Shown: piece after piece, positions 54,136 through 61,968 of the stretch
How positions within the stretch are numbered: the stretch's first letter is position 1
Layout: the number at the start of each line of letters is the position of its first letter
Assembly (NCBI RefSeq): GCF_001886185.1
Contig: NZ_JXLA01000010.1
Coordinates: 60,540 to 124,539 of the forward strand
DNA: 64,000 nt
Direction: 5' to 3'
From: Enterococcus raffinosus
Lineage (GTDB): Bacteria > Bacillota > Bacilli > Lactobacillales > Enterococcaceae
Notes under the pieces: generated by a model
Database searches by the model: none
What the model was told of the DNA's origin: nothing
What the model saw: the letters and a program-made list of their open reading frames with translations, nothing else
Made by a program: the position numbers and the translations under genes

Positions 54136-55844
54136 TTGACTCTTTAGGTAAGAAAAACATACTGACTATTTTTAGTCTGTTTTTGGCAGTGTTGATTTTA
54201 GGAATCCTTACTAAATTAACTCTTTTTAAGACTATATTTCTCATATGTTTGATAATGATCTTAAGTCCTTTTAATAAAAAAAGTAGTTTTAAGACTTATC
54301 AATATGTCTTTTCTGGATTACTAGCTATATTGTTTGCTTTAGGAAATCAAATTCACTTTACTTTTGTTAGTGCGTTCCCTAAGGATAATTATATCCAAAA
54401 CAATTTCGTTAAAATGTTTTTAGTTTTTATTTGTGCTTTTTTTATTATTGCTTTCATTTTAAATTGCCTAGATTGTTTAATTAACACTAAGGAAATTTTT
54501 ACTGAGAAAAAAAAATGTAATATCTTTTTTTTGAATAATCCTATAATAGTTTTCCTGTTACTTTTAGTTTTCTGGGGACCATATTTACTCTCGTTGTACC
54601 CAGGAACTGTATTACCTGACTCATTAAGCTCAATAAATCAGGCATTAGGTAATCAACAACTTTCTAATCATCATCCAATTGTTTTTACATTATTTTTAAG
54701 GTTTTTTATTAGAACTTTTTCTTTTCTAGGATTGAACAAATCTATTTTTATTTACACATTAACGCAAACGACTATAGTAGCTGGTATTCTAACTTACTTT
54801 ATTTTTTGGCTTAAAAAATATAGTATATCCTCTTACATGAGATTACTATTTTTATCTTATTTTGCTTTTGCTCCAGTTTTTCCTATCTATGCTTTGAATG
54901 TTCAAAAAGACACGCTGTTTTCTAGTTATTTATTTTTGTTCTCACTAAAATGTATAGATGTGATTGTTGCTAAGAAACAAAGTAATTGGATGATGGCTAC
55001 CTTAGTAATTTCTGGAGTATTAGCTACCTTTTATAGAAATAATGGATTATATATAGTATTTATAATGATGATTGTTTTGTCAGTAGTATTAATTAGGAAA
55101 AAAAAATATTGTCAAAGTATTTCTATTTTTGGTGCCTACTTTGCTATTACCTTCCTTATGATTAATCCTTTAATATCAAAGTATTCTGTTCCAACAGCTA
55201 TGGCCGAATCATTTGGTGTGCCACTGCAACAAGTAAGTAGAACTGTAGTTTTGAAAGGGGATATAGGTAAGGAAGACAAAAAGTATCTAAATCAACTATT
55301 ACCTATCTCTGAGTATGAAAAGTATTCTCCTATGTTAGCTGACTCGATTAAGTGGAATCCGAAATTTAATAATCGGTTGTTGAACGATGAGCCATTAAGA
55401 TTCATAAAGGTATGGGCACGATTACTACCAAAAAATTTTAAAACTTATATAGATGCCTACTTACTCAACACATATGGTTTTTGGGCTCCATTTGAAAAAA
55501 ATTATTATGGATTTTTAGATACTCGAGTTCAAAATAATGATCTGAAAATAAAACAAGTTGATTTGATAAAGCTTGCTACAGGAAGTAATGTAATGCAACA
55601 GGTTATAAATAAACGGAATTTTTTTGGTTCAGGTACACTCCTATGTTTGATGATTATTGGTTTTTACATTTATTGGATACAAAAAAGAAAGATCTTATGG
55701 ATAGGTTATCTCCCAAGTTTTTTAACATGGTTATCGATAATGGTTGCAACACCTGTGGCATTTAGTCTCAGATATGTGTTCATTTTAGCCATATCATTAC
55801 CCTTGTTTTTCTGTTTGCCTTTTTTAAAACTCAAAGCAAGTTAG
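54132..55844 (+). CDS. DUF6020-like polytopic protein, GT-C-like
   Basis: A 570-residue membrane protein with about a dozen hydrophobic segments. The loop WGPYLLSLYPGTVLPDSLSSINQALGNQQLSNHHP carries an acidic residue and a pair of His, as in the active-site loop of GT-C enzymes. It resembles DUF6020 proteins. A second extracytoplasmic region (about 340-480) precedes the last segments. It is the probable transferase that takes sugar from the polyprenyl phosphate donor. No terminator is evident before the mltG promoter. Confidence 0.65.
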   Translation: MIDSLGKKNILTIFSLFLAVLILGILTKLTLFKTIFLICLIMILSPFNKKSSFKTYQYVFSGLLAILFALGNQIHFTFVSAFPKDNYIQNNFVKMFLVFICAFFIIAFILNCLDCLINTKEIFTEKKKCNIFFLNNPIIVFLLLLVFWGPYLLSLYPGTVLPDSLSSINQALGNQQLSNHHPIVFTLFLRFFIRTFSFLGLNKSIFIYTLTQTTIVAGILTYFIFWLKKYSISSYMRLLFLSYFAFAPVFPIYALNVQKDTLFSSYLFLFSLKCIDVIVAKKQSNWMMATLVISGVLATFYRNNGLYIVFIMMIVLSVVLIRKKKYCQSISIFGAYFAITFLMINPLISKYSVPTAMAESFGVPLQQVSRTVVLKGDIGKEDKKYLNQLLPISEYEKYSPMLADSIKWNPKFNNRLLNDEPLRFIKVWARLLPKNFKTYIDAYLLNTYGFWAPFEKNYYGFLDTRVQNNDLKIKQVDLIKLATGSNVMQQVINKRNFFGSGTLLCLMIIGFYIYWIQKRKILWIGYLPSFLTWLSIMVATPVAFSLRYVFILAISLPLFFCLPFLKLKAS

Positions 55845-55880
55845 AAAATCTATAATTTCCTTAACTAAATAAATTTTACA

Positions 55881-55909
55881 TTTCACTCCTCTTTCATTTC
55901 ATGTATAAT
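55881..55909 (+). promoter_or_regulatory. Promoter of mltG
   Basis: TTTCAC (55881-55886), a 17-bp spacer and a perfect TATAAT (55904-55909), 38 bases before the mltG start. Confidence 0.6.
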
Positions 55910-55946
55910 GGTTTAAGTTATGACATGAAGTAAGGAGGAGTTGTTT

Positions 55947-57686
55947 TTGTCTGAGGATCAAAACCAACACTCAGAAGAAGGATCTTTTAAAGAGCAGATT
56001 ATGCGGGCTTTAGAAGAAGGTCGAAAAAATCGTGAAGCTGACGCAACAAAGAAAACGCACACGAGACCGGAATCTTCGAAAGTAAAAAAAGATGCAAACG
56101 ACGATGACGATTTGGCTTCGTCCTATGAGCGTTTATTTGGTAATAGACGAGATAAGAAGGATACAACTGCCTCTGAGCAGAAGTCTGAATCATCTGAAAA
56201 GGAAATAAAAAAAGAGAAGCCACCAAAAGAGCCAAAAACAGAAGCGGTTCCGAAAAAAAAGGTTTCCGATAGTGATCCTATTTCAAAGTCTGAAGAACGA
56301 AAAGAAAACAAACGAATTAAGGCTGAGAAAAAGAAAGCTATTGAAGAAGAAAAGAAATCTTCTAAAAATCAGAATAAAAAATCAACCACGCATTCTAACG
56401 ATTCAAGAAAATCTGCGACAGCAGTTCCATCAAAAAAGGAATCGAAAGCAGAAAGTGAAAAAGAATCTCTTACGAATGAGCATGTGGAAGAAGAACCATC
56501 AATTTTCCAGCGAATTGGCGAGAAATTTGAAGAATTACGTCAAATGGATGAGGAATTTGATGGGGATTTAAGTGAGGAGAGCAACTTGAAACGAGCAGAA
56601 CGTCGCAAAGAGGATCGAGTCGTCCGAAAGATAGTTTATATATTGACGATTGGCATTTTGATCGTCGCAGGCATTCTAGCAATCTCAGGATACAATTACG
56701 TGAGCGCTGGATTGAAGCCGTTAGATAAAAATGATAAAAAATTAGTCCAAGTAGAGGTACCTAGTGGTTCATCTAACCGTCAAATCGGGGATATTTTAGA
56801 AGATGGTGATGTTATCCGAGATGGGATGGTCTTCAACTTTTACACGAAATTCAAAAACCTGACCAATTTCCAAGCAGGGTATTATCAATTTTCACCAAAT
56901 ATGACTTTGGATCAAATTAGTAAAGAGCTGCAGCAAGGTGGAAGTGCTGAACCATTGGATGACGCTTCTAAATTAACAGTTCCTGAAGGCTATGATGTTG
57001 ATAAAATCGCAAGTTTAGTTGCGAAGAAGACCGACTTCAAGAAAGAAGATTTTATCAAGGTAATGAAGGATGAGAAATTCTTTGATCAGTTGAAGGCACA
57101 GTATCCAGACTTACTGACAGATGCTGGTAATGCCAAGGATGTTCGCTATCGTCTAGAAGGGTATCTATTCCCTGCAACTTATAACGTGCATAAAAACAGG
57201 AGTCTGGAAGACTTAGTGACGCAAATGGTTGATACAACCAATCAAATTCTGACGCCTTATTATAGTCAAATTAAAGAAAAAGGGTTAAATGTTCAAGAAG
57301 TAATGACCTTAGCTTCACTAGTTGAAAAAGAAGGAGTTACGCAGTCGGATCGTAAGAAGATTGCACAGGTCTTCTTTAATCGGATTGAAGCTCAAATGCC
57401 TTTACAGTCAGATATTTCTATTCTTTATGCGTTAGGTGAACACAAAGAAGTTGTAACTATCAAGGATACAGAAGTAGATTCACCTTATAACCTTTATACG
57501 AACACTGGTTATGGACCTGGACCATTCGATAATCCAAGTCAAGAAGCAATTCAAGCAGTCCTTGATCCAACTGAGAATGATTACATTTACTTTGTTGCAG
57601 ACATTTCAACAGGAAAAGTCTATTATGCGAAGACGTATGAAGAGCATATGGAATTAGTCGAAAAATATGTCAATAAAGAGAAATAA
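55947..57686 (+). CDS. mltG: Endolytic transglycosylase MltG
   Basis: A 579-residue protein. Residues 1-230 are cytosolic, charged and low-complexity (rich in Lys, Glu and Ser). One membrane segment follows (about 231-252, VYILTIGILIVAGILAISGY), then a LysM-like region and the YceG/MltG catalytic domain, with the catalytic Glu in LASLVEKEG. It cleaves nascent peptidoglycan glycan strands outside the membrane. I chose TTG 55947: AGGAGG is 8 bases upstream, whereas TTG 55941 is too close. The long cytosolic part is much larger than in Gram-negative homologues. Confidence 0.93.
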   Translation: MSEDQNQHSEEGSFKEQIMRALEEGRKNREADATKKTHTRPESSKVKKDANDDDDLASSYERLFGNRRDKKDTTASEQKSESSEKEIKKEKPPKEPKTEAVPKKKVSDSDPISKSEERKENKRIKAEKKKAIEEEKKSSKNQNKKSTTHSNDSRKSATAVPSKKESKAESEKESLTNEHVEEEPSIFQRIGEKFEELRQMDEEFDGDLSEESNLKRAERRKEDRVVRKIVYILTIGILIVAGILAISGYNYVSAGLKPLDKNDKKLVQVEVPSGSSNRQIGDILEDGDVIRDGMVFNFYTKFKNLTNFQAGYYQFSPNMTLDQISKELQQGGSAEPLDDASKLTVPEGYDVDKIASLVAKKTDFKKEDFIKVMKDEKFFDQLKAQYPDLLTDAGNAKDVRYRLEGYLFPATYNVHKNRSLEDLVTQMVDTTNQILTPYYSQIKEKGLNVQEVMTLASLVEKEGVTQSDRKKIAQVFFNRIEAQMPLQSDISILYALGEHKEVVTIKDTEVDSPYNLYTNTGYGPGPFDNPSQEAIQAVLDPTENDYIYFVADISTGKVYYAKTYEEHMELVEKYVNKEK

Positions 57687-57711
57687 ACAATTTACAATAC
57701 AGTAATTACGT

Positions 57712-57748
57712 GGTAATCTTTTGTGGATTAAATCTATAAAAGATTACC
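57712..57748 (+). terminator. Hairpin between mltG and greA
   Basis: A perfect 11-bp inverted repeat (GGTAATCTTTT, 57712-57722, with AAAAGATTACC, 57738-57748) in the 95-bp gap, 25 bases after the mltG stop. Only three T residues follow the stem, so it may be a weak terminator or an mRNA-stabilising element. Confidence 0.45.
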
Positions 57749-57781
57749 TTTCGTAATTTAGTTGATTGAAGGAGAAGAAAA

Positions 57782-58261
57782 ATGGTAGAAAAAACATATC
57801 CGATGACTCTAGAAGGAAAAGAAAAGCTAGAGCAGGAATTAGAAGAATTGAAAACAGTAAAACGTGGAGAAATCATTGAACGAATTAAGATCGCCCGCAG
57901 CTTTGGCGACCTATCAGAAAACTCTGAGTACGAATCTGCGAAGGACGAACAAGCCTTTGTTGAAGGCCGTATCAGCACTTTAGAAAACATGATCCGTTTC
58001 GCACAAATCATCGATAACGAGAATGTAGATTCTGACGAGATATCAATCGGAAAAACAGTGACTTTTGTAGAACTGCCCGATGATGAAGAAGAAGAGTACA
58101 CGATTGTCGGAAAGGCGGAAGCAGATCCGTTAACTGGAAAAATCTCAAATGACTCACCAATTGCTCAAGCGCTGATTGGTAAAAGTGTTGGAGACGTTGT
58201 GACGATTGCGACACCGGGCGGAAACATGGAAGTTAAGATCACAAATGTGAAACAAAACTAG
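57782..58261 (+). CDS. greA: Transcription elongation factor GreA
   Basis: A 159-residue Gre factor that helps RNA polymerase cleave backtracked transcripts. The N-terminal coiled coil (about 1-75; [16 protein letters not shown], then [21 protein letters not shown] with the acidic tip) and the C-terminal FKBP-like domain ([16 protein letters not shown]) are both intact. GAAGGAG precedes ATG 57782. It lies between mltG and liaFSR, as in other enterococci. Confidence 0.96.
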   Translation: MVEKTYPMTLEGKEKLEQELEELKTVKRGEIIERIKIARSFGDLSENSEYESAKDEQAFVEGRISTLENMIRFAQIIDNENVDSDEISIGKTVTFVELPDDEEEEYTIVGKAEADPLTGKISNDSPIAQALIGKSVGDVVTIATPGGNMEVKITNVKQN

Positions 58262-58269
58262 AAATGCAT

Positions 58270-58296
58270 GAAAGAGGCGCTTGTCGCCTCTTTTCT
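58270..58296 (+). terminator. Terminator after greA
   Basis: A stem of GAAAGAGGCG paired with CGCCTCTTTT, followed by T-rich sequence, nine bases after the stop. Confidence 0.8.
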
Positions 58297-58319
58297 TTTA
58301 TGTTCGGATGTGAAAGAGG

Positions 58320-58365
58320 TTGCGACCTTAGACCGATAGTATTCCGAGTGTAAAAAAAGTAGAAT
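58320..58365 (+). promoter_or_regulatory. Candidate LiaR-controlled promoter of liaFSR
   Basis: TTGCGACCTTAGACCGAT (58320-58337) recalls, from memory, the TGCGA...GAC pattern of the B. subtilis LiaR site. Immediately downstream are a poor -35 (TAGTAT, 58337-58342), a 17-bp spacer and TAGAAT (58360-58365). A weak -35 next to an activator site fits autoregulation by LiaR. This is a by-eye proposal. Confidence 0.35.
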
Positions 58366-58398
58366 AAGGTATAAATAAAAGTTGGGAGGAAAGATAAA

Positions 58399-59121
58399 AT
58401 GAAAAGTCCATGGCGCTTTTTCATTGTAATTGAAGCCTTACTTGCAATTTTCTTATTATGGCAACTATCTTCAAATCCTGCGATGTTGATCATGTTACTC
58501 TTTGGAGTATTGAATATATATTGGGCATTGCGCAAACATCGCCGAAGTAAATTCCAATTGATCTTAGGCTCAGTGATTCTGATCATCTGTCTAGTGAATA
58601 GTCCCGCGACTTGGTTGATGTTGATTTTTGCTGTCATATTCCTTGGTTTGAAGGGCTTTGAAATTGCAGGTATTTCAATACCGAATCATTCTCTGAAGAA
58701 TAAGAAAAGTATTGTGATGGTTGAGACGACGGATCCGACTAGCTACAATGGAGAACGAAAAAAACAAAGCTGGATTGGCAATGATCGAATTGGTACACAG
58801 GTCTTTGAATGGGACGACATCAATGTGGCGATCCTAGCTGGCGACACCATTGTCGATTTAGGAAATACCTTATTGCCAAAAGAGGACAGTATCGTGATTG
58901 TCCGTAAAGGCTTTGGTCGAACCCGCATTCTAGTGCCTTATGGGATTGGTATTCTTTTTGAACATGCGACTCTATATGGCAAGGTTGAATTTGATGAAGA
59001 AACGCAAGTATTGCGCAATGAAACGATTAAAATGTATAGTGAAGATTATGATGAAAGTCCCCGCAGATTAAAAGTCATCACGAATACCTTAGTGGGGGAT
59101 GTCGAGGTGATTCGCGTATGA
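58399..59121 (+). CDS. liaF: LiaF, membrane regulator of the Lia stress system
   Basis: A 240-residue protein with about four N-terminal membrane segments (residues 8-85) and a C-terminal cell-wall-active antibiotics response domain (beta-helix-like, about 130-240). LiaF restrains LiaS when the envelope is intact. Residue 177 is Ile in GFGRTRIL; deletion of Ile177 in E. faecalis LiaF has been linked to daptomycin resistance, and the residue is present here if numbering aligns. GGGAGGAAAG precedes the ATG. Confidence 0.93.
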   Translation: MKSPWRFFIVIEALLAIFLLWQLSSNPAMLIMLLFGVLNIYWALRKHRRSKFQLILGSVILIICLVNSPATWLMLIFAVIFLGLKGFEIAGISIPNHSLKNKKSIVMVETTDPTSYNGERKKQSWIGNDRIGTQVFEWDDINVAILAGDTIVDLGNTLLPKEDSIVIVRKGFGRTRILVPYGIGILFEHATLYGKVEFDEETQVLRNETIKMYSEDYDESPRRLKVITNTLVGDVEVIRV

Positions 59122-60215
59122 TGGGAAAATACTCCCGTTTACAAGTCTCCTTGTATTCTGGCCTGATTTCCTTTTTACTGATTCTCACGACTCTCTTTTT
59201 GTATATGTACGCTATTGGGAAAAAGCAATTGTTTGCACAATTGTTTATTGCACGAATTTTCTATATTCCCTTATTTGTACACATAATTGTGATCGCTTTG
59301 ACCGTAAGTGCGGTGGTCTACTTTTTAGTCACCTTTATAGAAAAACGTCAACTTGGGAAAATTGAAGGGAAATTACAAAGTCTTGCATCCGGTAATTACG
59401 ATCAGCCTTCATTAGATGTGGCTATCTCACAAAATAAAGAAATGCTTTTAGTGGATCATGATATCAAGCGAATCAAAGAGAAGCTGGTCAGCATGTCACG
59501 AGAGTTGCAGCAATTAAGCAGTCAGCCACAAATGGTAGACGGAACGACCAAGGAAAAGATTTTAGAAGAGGAACGTCATCGCTTAGCACGAGAGCTGCAT
59601 GATTCGGTCTCTCAGCAGCTGTTTGCGGCTATGATGATGATGTCCGCGTTAAATGAACAGTCGCAACATTCTGAAGAGTTAGAACCCTATAAGAAGCAAT
59701 TAGCAATGGTTGCTGATATTATCAATGCGGCTCAATCAGAAATGCGAGCATTGCTGCTGCATTTGCGTCCGATTAGTTTAGAAGGAAAAAGTTTACGACA
59801 AGGAATCGAGCAATTATTAAAAGAGCTGCAGACAAAAATTCAAATTCAGTTAAAATGGGATGTACAGGATATTTGTGTTTCTGCCAGCATTGAAGATCAA
59901 TTATTTCGAGTGGTACAAGAATTGCTTTCCAATACACTACGCCATGCAAAAGCGAATGAACTGGAAGTATATTTAAAAATAGTCGGGCAGAACATTTTGT
60001 TACGCGTAATAGATGATGGTGTTGGCTTTGAATCAAAAGATGAGCATGCAGGTAGCTACGGCCTCCGTAATATACGTGAACGTATCGCTGGTGTCGGTGG
60101 TTCAACGAAAATCATTAGTTTTAAAGGGCAAGGAACAAGCATCGAGATCAAGGTTCCTGTGGTCGCTGATACAAGTGCTGTAGCGGATAAGTTATTAGAA
60201 AATCAAGCAGAGTAG
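59118..60215 (+). CDS. liaS: LiaS sensor histidine kinase
   Basis: A 365-residue kinase. Two membrane segments (about 12-32 and 50-72), a linker, the HisKA_3 dimerisation domain with phosphoacceptor His161 in RHRLARELHDSVSQQL, and a HATPase domain (NTLRHAKANELEV, IDDGVGF, GLRNIRERI). Together with LiaR it reports cell-envelope damage such as antimicrobial peptides. The start overlaps the liaF stop by four bases (ATGA), with GAGGTGA upstream. Confidence 0.94.
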   Translation: MMGKYSRLQVSLYSGLISFLLILTTLFLYMYAIGKKQLFAQLFIARIFYIPLFVHIIVIALTVSAVVYFLVTFIEKRQLGKIEGKLQSLASGNYDQPSLDVAISQNKEMLLVDHDIKRIKEKLVSMSRELQQLSSQPQMVDGTTKEKILEEERHRLARELHDSVSQQLFAAMMMMSALNEQSQHSEELEPYKKQLAMVADIINAAQSEMRALLLHLRPISLEGKSLRQGIEQLLKELQTKIQIQLKWDVQDICVSASIEDQLFRVVQELLSNTLRHAKANELEVYLKIVGQNILLRVIDDGVGFESKDEHAGSYGLRNIRERIAGVGGSTKIISFKGQGTSIEIKVPVVADTSAVADKLLENQAE

Positions 60216-60248
60216 AAGAATACATTAATAGGAATTAGGAGGCAAAGG

Positions 60249-60881
60249 ATGATACGAGTATTATTAGTTGATGATCATGAAATGGTTCGATTAGGCGTTT
60301 CTTCTTACCTATCGATTCAATCAGATGTCGAAGTGGTAGGGGAAGCTGAAAACGGCGAGGAAGGCTATGAAAAGGCGATGGACCTTCGACCCGATGTGAT
60401 TTTGATGGACTTGGTGATGGAAGTAATGGACGGCATCGAGTCAACGAAGAAAATATTGAAAGATTGGCCCGAAGCCAAGATTTTGATTGTAACTAGTTTT
60501 ATTGATGATGAAAAGGTCTATCCAGCTATCGAAGCTGGAGCATCTGGTTATTTACTTAAAACGTCGACAGCTCATGAAATCGCCAATGCTATCCGTAAGA
60601 CCTATAATGGCGAACGTGTTTTAGAGCCTGAAGTAACCACCAAAATGATGGAACAACTATCTAATCGTAATCGTCATGTTCTCCACGAAGAGTTGACAAA
60701 TCGCGAACAGGAAATTCTATTACTGATTGCACAAGGGATGAGTAATCAAGAAATTGCGGATGAATTATTCATTACGTTGAAAACGGTGAAGACACATGTT
60801 TCCAATATTTTAGCAAAATTAGAAGTTGAAGATCGTACACAAGCTGCGATTTATGCCTTTAAGCACGGGTTGATAAAATAG
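60249..60881 (+). CDS. liaR: LiaR response regulator
   Basis: A 210-residue NarL/FixJ-type regulator. The receiver domain has the phosphoacceptor Asp54 in ILMDLVME, and a LuxR-type helix-turn-helix follows ([37 protein letters not shown]). Residue 73 is Trp (KDWPEA); W73C has been reported in daptomycin-tolerant E. faecium, so this looks wild type. GGAGG precedes the ATG. A short hairpin follows the stop. Confidence 0.95.
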   Translation: MIRVLLVDDHEMVRLGVSSYLSIQSDVEVVGEAENGEEGYEKAMDLRPDVILMDLVMEVMDGIESTKKILKDWPEAKILIVTSFIDDEKVYPAIEAGASGYLLKTSTAHEIANAIRKTYNGERVLEPEVTTKMMEQLSNRNRHVLHEELTNREQEILLLIAQGMSNQEIADELFITLKTVKTHVSNILAKLEVEDRTQAAIYAFKHGLIK

Positions 60882-60899
60882 AGAGTCATTCTCTGTTTT
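60876..60899 (+). terminator. Terminator after liaR
   Basis: A short stem of AAAATAGAGA paired with TCTCTGTTTT (one G-T pair), starting inside the liaR stop. Confidence 0.55.
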
Positions 60900-60913
60900 A
60901 TTGACCCGCTCTT

Positions 60914-60922
60914 TGTTATACT
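60914..60922 (+). promoter_or_regulatory. Extended -10 promoter of the RCK-protein gene
   Basis: TGT-TATACT (60914-60922) fits an extended -10, 63 bases before the start codon. No good -35 was seen at the right spacing. Confidence 0.45.
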
Positions 60923-60985
60923 AAGACATGTAAGTTTTAACGGGCATCAATCAAATAAAAATTTTCGAATAGTTAAGGAGATAGC

Positions 60986-61651
60986 ATGAAACAAAGTTTT
61001 GTCATTATTGGTTTAGGAAGATTTGGCGGAAGTATTTGCCGCACATTGGTTGAATCGGGTCAAGAAGTTTTGGCTATTGATAGCAGTGAAGACCGAGTAA
61101 ATGAGTATATGAATATCGCGACCCATGCGGTAGTTGCGAACGCACAAGATGAGATGACGCTTCGTTCTCTTGGTATCCGAAATTTTGATCATGTGATCGT
61201 GGCGATCGGTGAGGATATCCAAGCGAGTATTTTGGTAACCTTAATGGTCAAGGAAATGGGTGTGCCTAATATTTTGGCAAAAGCTCAAAATGAGTATCAT
61301 GCTCGTGTGTTAGAGAAGATTGGTGCGGACCGGGTTGTTCATCCTGAACGAGATATGGGCCAACGAATTGCACACAATCTAGTTTCAAAGAATATTTTAG
61401 ATTATCTTGAACTTTCAGATGAATTTTCCTTAGCGGAAATCAATGTGACCAATCGCAAGTTTTATGGAAAAACATTGGATGAACTCGATTTTCGTCAACG
61501 ATTTGGTTTGAATGTCGTAGCGATTCGACGGGATAATCAAGATCCAATCGTAACGCCCCCTGCTGAAGAGGTCGTACAGAAAAATGATCATTTAGTAGTA
61601 ATTGGGCGAGATGAAGATGTGGATTATTTAGATGAGAAAATGAATGGATAG
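60986..61651 (+). CDS. KtrA/TrkA-type RCK potassium-channel regulator
   Basis: A 221-residue cytosolic protein. The RCK_N Rossmann domain (about 1-125) begins FVIIGLGRFGGSICRTL with GxGxxG, and has IDSSEDRVN and the AIGEDIQASIL loop. The RCK_C domain (about 135-221) contains EFSLAEINV and DHLVVIGR. Such subunits gate KtrB/TrkH potassium channels in response to nucleotides. No channel gene is in the window, so it probably serves one encoded elsewhere. Confidence 0.92.
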   Translation: MKQSFVIIGLGRFGGSICRTLVESGQEVLAIDSSEDRVNEYMNIATHAVVANAQDEMTLRSLGIRNFDHVIVAIGEDIQASILVTLMVKEMGVPNILAKAQNEYHARVLEKIGADRVVHPERDMGQRIAHNLVSKNILDYLELSDEFSLAEINVTNRKFYGKTLDELDFRQRFGLNVVAIRRDNQDPIVTPPAEEVVQKNDHLVVIGRDEDVDYLDEKMNG

Positions 61652-61663
61652 GTGGGTTTCAGC

Positions 61664-61957
61664 ATGAAATTAACGATAACGCCTCAAGCGCAAGAATGGT
61701 TCAACCGAGAACTAGAATTAGCAGAAGGCCAAGGTATTAAATTCTATGGAAAAGTATATGGAAAAACACAGGTTCATGATGGTTTTTCTGTTGGGATGTC
61801 TGTGGATATTCCAGAAAGTCCACTTGTAGAAACTAAGGTAGCCGATCAACTTTTCTACATCGAAGAATCAGATGAATGGTTTTTCAAGGGATACAATTTA
61901 GTAGTGGATTACGATTCTGAACTAGATGAACCTAAGTACGATTTTAATCAAGTTTAG
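61664..61957 (+). CDS. HesB/YneR-like protein lacking cysteines
   Basis: A 97-residue protein with a HesB/IscA-like fold (MKLTITPQAQEWFNREL, then KVYGKTQVHDGFSVGMSVD and DEWFFKGYNLVVDYDSELDEP). There is no cysteine at all, as in the Firmicutes YneR group, so it is unlikely to build Fe-S clusters by the IscA mechanism. The function of the group is unknown. ATG 61664 is preferred; GTG 61652 lies in the ribosome-binding region. Confidence 0.78.
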   Translation: MKLTITPQAQEWFNRELELAEGQGIKFYGKVYGKTQVHDGFSVGMSVDIPESPLVETKVADQLFYIEESDEWFFKGYNLVVDYDSELDEPKYDFNQV

Positions 61958-61968
61958 GAGTGACTCGA

